Shown here one piece after another: positions 29,201 to 31,838 of a stretch of DNA of 31,838 nt. This DNA is from Chloromonas sp. AAM2 (Eukaryota; Chlorophyta; Chlorophyceae; Chlamydomonadales; Chlamydomonadaceae). The first letter of the stretch is position 1. Each line of letters opens with the position of its first letter. The DNA is taken from positions 1 to 31,838 of the forward strand of contig QAXH01003135.1 in NCBI GenBank assembly GCA_004335635.1, in the 5' to 3' direction. The notes under the pieces were generated by a model. That model saw nothing but the letters and a program-made list of their open reading frames with translations. It ran no database searches and had not been told where the DNA came from. Both the position numbers and the translations under genes were made by a program.

Positions 29201-31786
29201 TGTGCTTAAATGAACCATAACCTCTAATAATGCAAACCTAAACTAGCAGGGCGCTCGTCACTGGTGCTTGGGAAGAAGTTCGAAAACCCTAGGCCCGATT
29301 CCCAACCGTTGCGCTCAATCTGTCCCTTGGACAAGCGATTAAGGCAACACTTCCAGCATCACCTCTTCGGCTAGTGTACTAGTGCGTTCTGGATCGTCAA
29401 GCGGAACCTCCAGCCAGCCATCTCCCAGAAAGTGCAGGCGCTCCAGCTCCACCTACAGCTACAGCTACAGCCTTGGACGCCTCGGCGCCTAAACAGACGC
29501 ACTACAACATTCTCACAGCTACACCTGCAGCGTTCAGAGCATCAGGGCTGTTCTTTTGGTTTCAATTTCAGGTCGGCGGTCTGCCCTCCTTGGCGCTCCA
29601 ACAGGCAGCCTTGTTGCCCTCTATTTAATACTCTCCACTTCTTTGCAGCTTTCCGTGCTTGCGCTGCTGTTGTGAAAGGGCTTAGTATCGGGAATATCCG
29701 TGTCACAGTGCCGTGGTTGCGATCGCAGCAGCCTATCTTCCTTGGCAGCCTGCGCGAGCATACGATCGGATAGAACGCTGAGTGCATCAATCAGCGCAGT
29801 GCCAGTCGCGAGTCATCCGCGATCGCTACTTTCCACATGCTTGGACTCGCGGGGGGGCCTGTCAAATTGCAACTGTGCCTCACCATAGCACACGGCGGCG
29901 GTTGCCGCCGCCGCACCCATTGCTGTCTGAAAATTTGCAATGGTTTGCCTTTGTGTCAGTGTCGCTTGCTAAGGGCCCAACATGGGTTGCGCTCGGGTCG
30001 TGGAAACTCTGGCTGCTTGATGCTCCTGCTGGTCGCGATAAGCCAGCAAACTTGAAAGCATTGCTGTACAGGCCTATGGGAGCCCTGGCATGGCTGTTTG
30101 CGTTGAAACAAGGCACTGAGCACCTCGCAATGCGGCCCACTTTGCCGATATTTTGCACCCGCAAAGCCCTGACAAGCGGTTGGAGTGACCCGCAACCGGG
30201 CTGACACAATCTTAATGCCAGGCGCTGTCAGCTTCGTCCAGCCAGCTCCATCTGGCAGCAAGCATGGGGTAGCAGCACGTGCGGCGATGTTTGCGCTGGT
30301 GTTGGAGGCAATCTCAGGACACCTGTGCCAGAACAGCCTGGGTCAGCTGATGCGCGAGATGTAATGGCATGCAACGCAGTCAGACCCGAGCAGCCCCACT
30401 CGTACCCGTCTTTCCGAAGTCAAGTGTCAAACATGTATTGCACAAACAGCTGCATGCACTGTGGCTTGCCGTTTCTCCTCATGTTTTGCTTCTGCCTCTC
30501 CTCCTCGGTGGCACCATGGAGCAAACGGTCATGTCATTGTCTTAGACAGGTCCATGGGCCTGGGTGATTTGAATTGCAAGCGTTCCATGGTACACTTTGC
30601 CACCTCACAGCCTGTTAACGCCGTTAAAGATTCAGTGACAGGCTGCGATTCAGCACTTGGTGCCATTCAACCGTCATAAACAGGCTGAACATGGCAAGTT
30701 GATTACATTCAAACTGCATAAACAGGCTGTGACGTGGAGAACGGAGAAATCATAAGGGCGGCATACCTTCTGCTTGTGCCAAACCCAACTATGAACAGCA
30801 GCAAACTTCAGGAATAGCAATGAAGTTATGGAGCCTAGCCTGACATAAGGTCTACTGTTCACCTGCCATGTCTGCTGTTGTGACACACGTGGTGGTGTTC
30901 AGGTGGGGCTCACTGTACGGCGGGCCCGACTGGTCCTGGCCATGGGAGCTGGAGGATGCGGCGGGCTGCATCGCACTGCACCTGGCCGCTGCACAGCCTG
31001 CCGACGCATGCAACGCACTGCTCAAGACCATCACAAGTATGCTGCCACTAAGCCAGGTGCAGGCTGCCCGCAGCACATGGCTTCAGTGCCAGGGCAGTGT
31101 GGGTGCCACGCCTGCTGAACTGTTCAGCATGGCCTCACCAGATGCCAGTGTGGGTGAGGCGTGGGACATTGATCCGACGGGCATTCCTTCGCATGGCATG
31201 AGCTCAGGCATGCCAGCCCCATCCAGCCACCACACATCCTTAGCTGGTCCTAGCACGGCAAACAAACTAGGTGTTCCAAGTGAGGCAGTCGCATCCTCGG
31301 CCCACCTGAATTTCACTGCCAGTGCCTGGTCCTGGCTGAGCAGCATAATCGAGGTCTGGACCACACGGGAAACAGACGAATACCGCGCATGGAACAGGCG
31401 ACAGGTGCGTGAATGCAGTGTACAGATTGCCCATACATGCTTGAACTCAGGGATGGGACTGTTTTTGCAATGGTGATGTGGCGCAGTGCCTAGCGTGCAA
31501 CATCTGCTTTTGACGCATCTATGGCTTGCCAGGCACAAGGACACGACGGCGTTTGGCGCATCTCCAGGCGACAAAGCTGTACACTGTGCATGCTGCTTGT
31601 ACGCAGACATCAAGCCTGTTGTTTTCCTGGTCAGCCACCCTGGTGTTTATTGGGATATTCGCATGCTTTCGCTCGCTCAAGGCAGGCTGCTGGCTGCACG
31701 AGCTTCCACATTTACTGCTACACACCATTTTCTACATCCCTGTGGCAATTGCTGCTACTGGCATCACTTGGCTCGGAGACACACAG
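24380..31786 (+). CDS. Gene C: SPL C-terminal-like protein between membrane modules (3' end outside window)
   Basis: Exons 24380-24790, 25238-25646, 25883-26247, 26519-26601, 26961-27180, 27522-27917, 28280-29094, 30903-31404 and 31607-31786 join in frame to 1127 residues; two further exons equivalent to those of A and B should lie to the right. The ATG at 24380 has an in-frame TGA nine bases upstream and G at +4. Order: membrane module (residues 1 to about 205), polar linker to about 395 ending AYTRQPGRAPST, then the SPL C-terminal-like part with IELEDMPPDLPRLLQ, MPGVHMAGLAMRSGCVMLTL, LLEDLGMWLTHHH and ankyrin-like DAAGCIALHLA. The first 60 residues of the second membrane module follow. No SBP zinc finger is visible. 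Compared with B it has an extra linker intron (25647-25882) and a much longer intron before the ankyrin exon. Role unknown. Confidence 0.82.
25043..25091 (+). repeat. Dispersed ~45-bp repeat, copy 3 (gene C intron)
   Basis: Same sequence as copies 1 and 2 with a few substitutions, here sense to the gene, in the intron 24791-25237. Its opposite orientation relative to the gene, compared with copy 1, shows it was not simply inherited with the paralogous intron. Confidence 0.85.
29095..30902 (+). other. Expanded 1.8-kb intron of gene C
   Basis: This intron is 1808 bp; the equivalent introns are 503 bp in A (2245-2747) and 327 bp in B. The last 60 or so bases nearly match the end of the gene B intron, so the extra material lies in the 5' and middle parts. 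It contains a copy of the dispersed 22-bp repeat (30716-30737). Open frames at 29782-30204 (+) and 29880-30261 (-) overlap and neither resembles a known protein to me; the insert may be a decayed mobile element. Confidence 0.6.
30716..30737 (+). repeat. Dispersed 22-bp repeat, copy 2
   Basis: Exact match to 7413-7434. A related CATAAACAGGCTGAAC lies 43 bases upstream (30675), so this site holds two partial copies. Confidence 0.7.
31607..31786 (+). other. Gene C first exon of second membrane module
   Basis: A 60-codon phase-0 exon beginning TSSLLFSWSATLVFIGIFAC, with a second hydrophobic stretch LHTIFYIPVAIAATGITW, ending GDTQ at a CAG|gtgagc donor. It is the same length and layout as 3547-3726 in A and 9412-9233 in B. 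The remaining four segments should be encoded to the right of the window. Confidence 0.8.
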
Positions 31787-31838
31787 GTGAGCGCAGGCAA
31801 ATGGCAGGCCACGCCCAGCACCATGCTGCCGGCTGGTA

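Larger units (their letters stand above)
26519..31404 (+). other. Gene C SPL C-terminal-like segment
   Basis: Six exons: 26519-26601 (83 nt), 26961-27180, 27522-27917, 28280-29094, 30903-31404, with the last carrying the ankyrin-like pair and the closing WLSSIIEVWTTRETDEYRAW. Exon 28280-29094 is longer than in A and B (815 against 623 and 650 nt), mainly from added polar sequence before the SDAACCLLEDLG motif and after the LLMYAVRSGLGALAGLLV helix. Phases are the same as in A and B. Confidence 0.7.

Noticed and set aside
29880..30261. Minus-strand open frames in the gene C intron as a nested gene or transposase
   Set aside because: No catalytic motif or recognisable domain, and an equally long overlapping frame exists on the other strand.

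Overview
The window looks like nuclear DNA of a green alga (Chlorophyta; I lean towards a trebouxiophyte-like alga, which is inference). Coding regions are broken by many short GT-AG introns of about 120-500 bp, base composition looks moderate, and the proteins are alignable only to the C-terminal half of plant and algal SQUAMOSA-promoter-binding (SBP/SPL) proteins. There is a 5-base assembly gap (N) at 17238-17242.

Almost everything I can support belongs to one gene family present four times. Gene A (+, 275-4947) enters from the left and is complete at its 3' end. Gene B (-, 15098-7839) is the only copy wholly inside the window; I read 10 exons and 1274 residues. Gene D (-, 22531-18974) is a broken, 3'-truncated copy. 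Gene C (+, 24380 to beyond 31786) runs off the right end. The order is A> <B <D C>, so A and B converge and D and C diverge. I inferred exon borders by hand from conserved splice sites. Exon lengths and phases agree across copies: an 83-nt exon occurs in all four and a 180-nt exon in A, B and C.

The encoded protein has an unusual layout. An N-terminal membrane module (about six hydrophobic segments) is followed by a disordered, Gln/Ser/Pro-rich linker. Then comes a long segment collinear with the SPL1/SPL12/SPL14-type C-terminal half, including an RPGC-like core, a 'LLEDLGMWL' motif, a helical repeat region and an ankyrin-like TALHLA block. A second six-segment membrane module closes the protein. 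No SBP zinc-finger DNA-binding domain is visible, and in-frame stops lie just upstream of the start codons of B and C. The two membrane modules resemble each other and share splice phases, which suggests an internal duplication. The function is unknown; a membrane-anchored sensor or scaffold derived from an SPL protein is a guess.

Between the genes are decayed or non-coding stretches: 4948-7838 (convergent 3' flanks of A and B), 15099-18131 (upstream of B), 18132-18973 (a 128-bp inverted repeat around a decayed coding remnant, abutting truncated gene D) and 22532-24379 (divergent D/C promoter region). Several short repeats are dispersed through introns and intergenic DNA, including a three-copy ~45-bp repeat, a 22-bp exact repeat and a 4 x 45-bp minisatellite in gene B. 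I saw no rRNA, tRNA, CRISPR array, operon or bacterial features.
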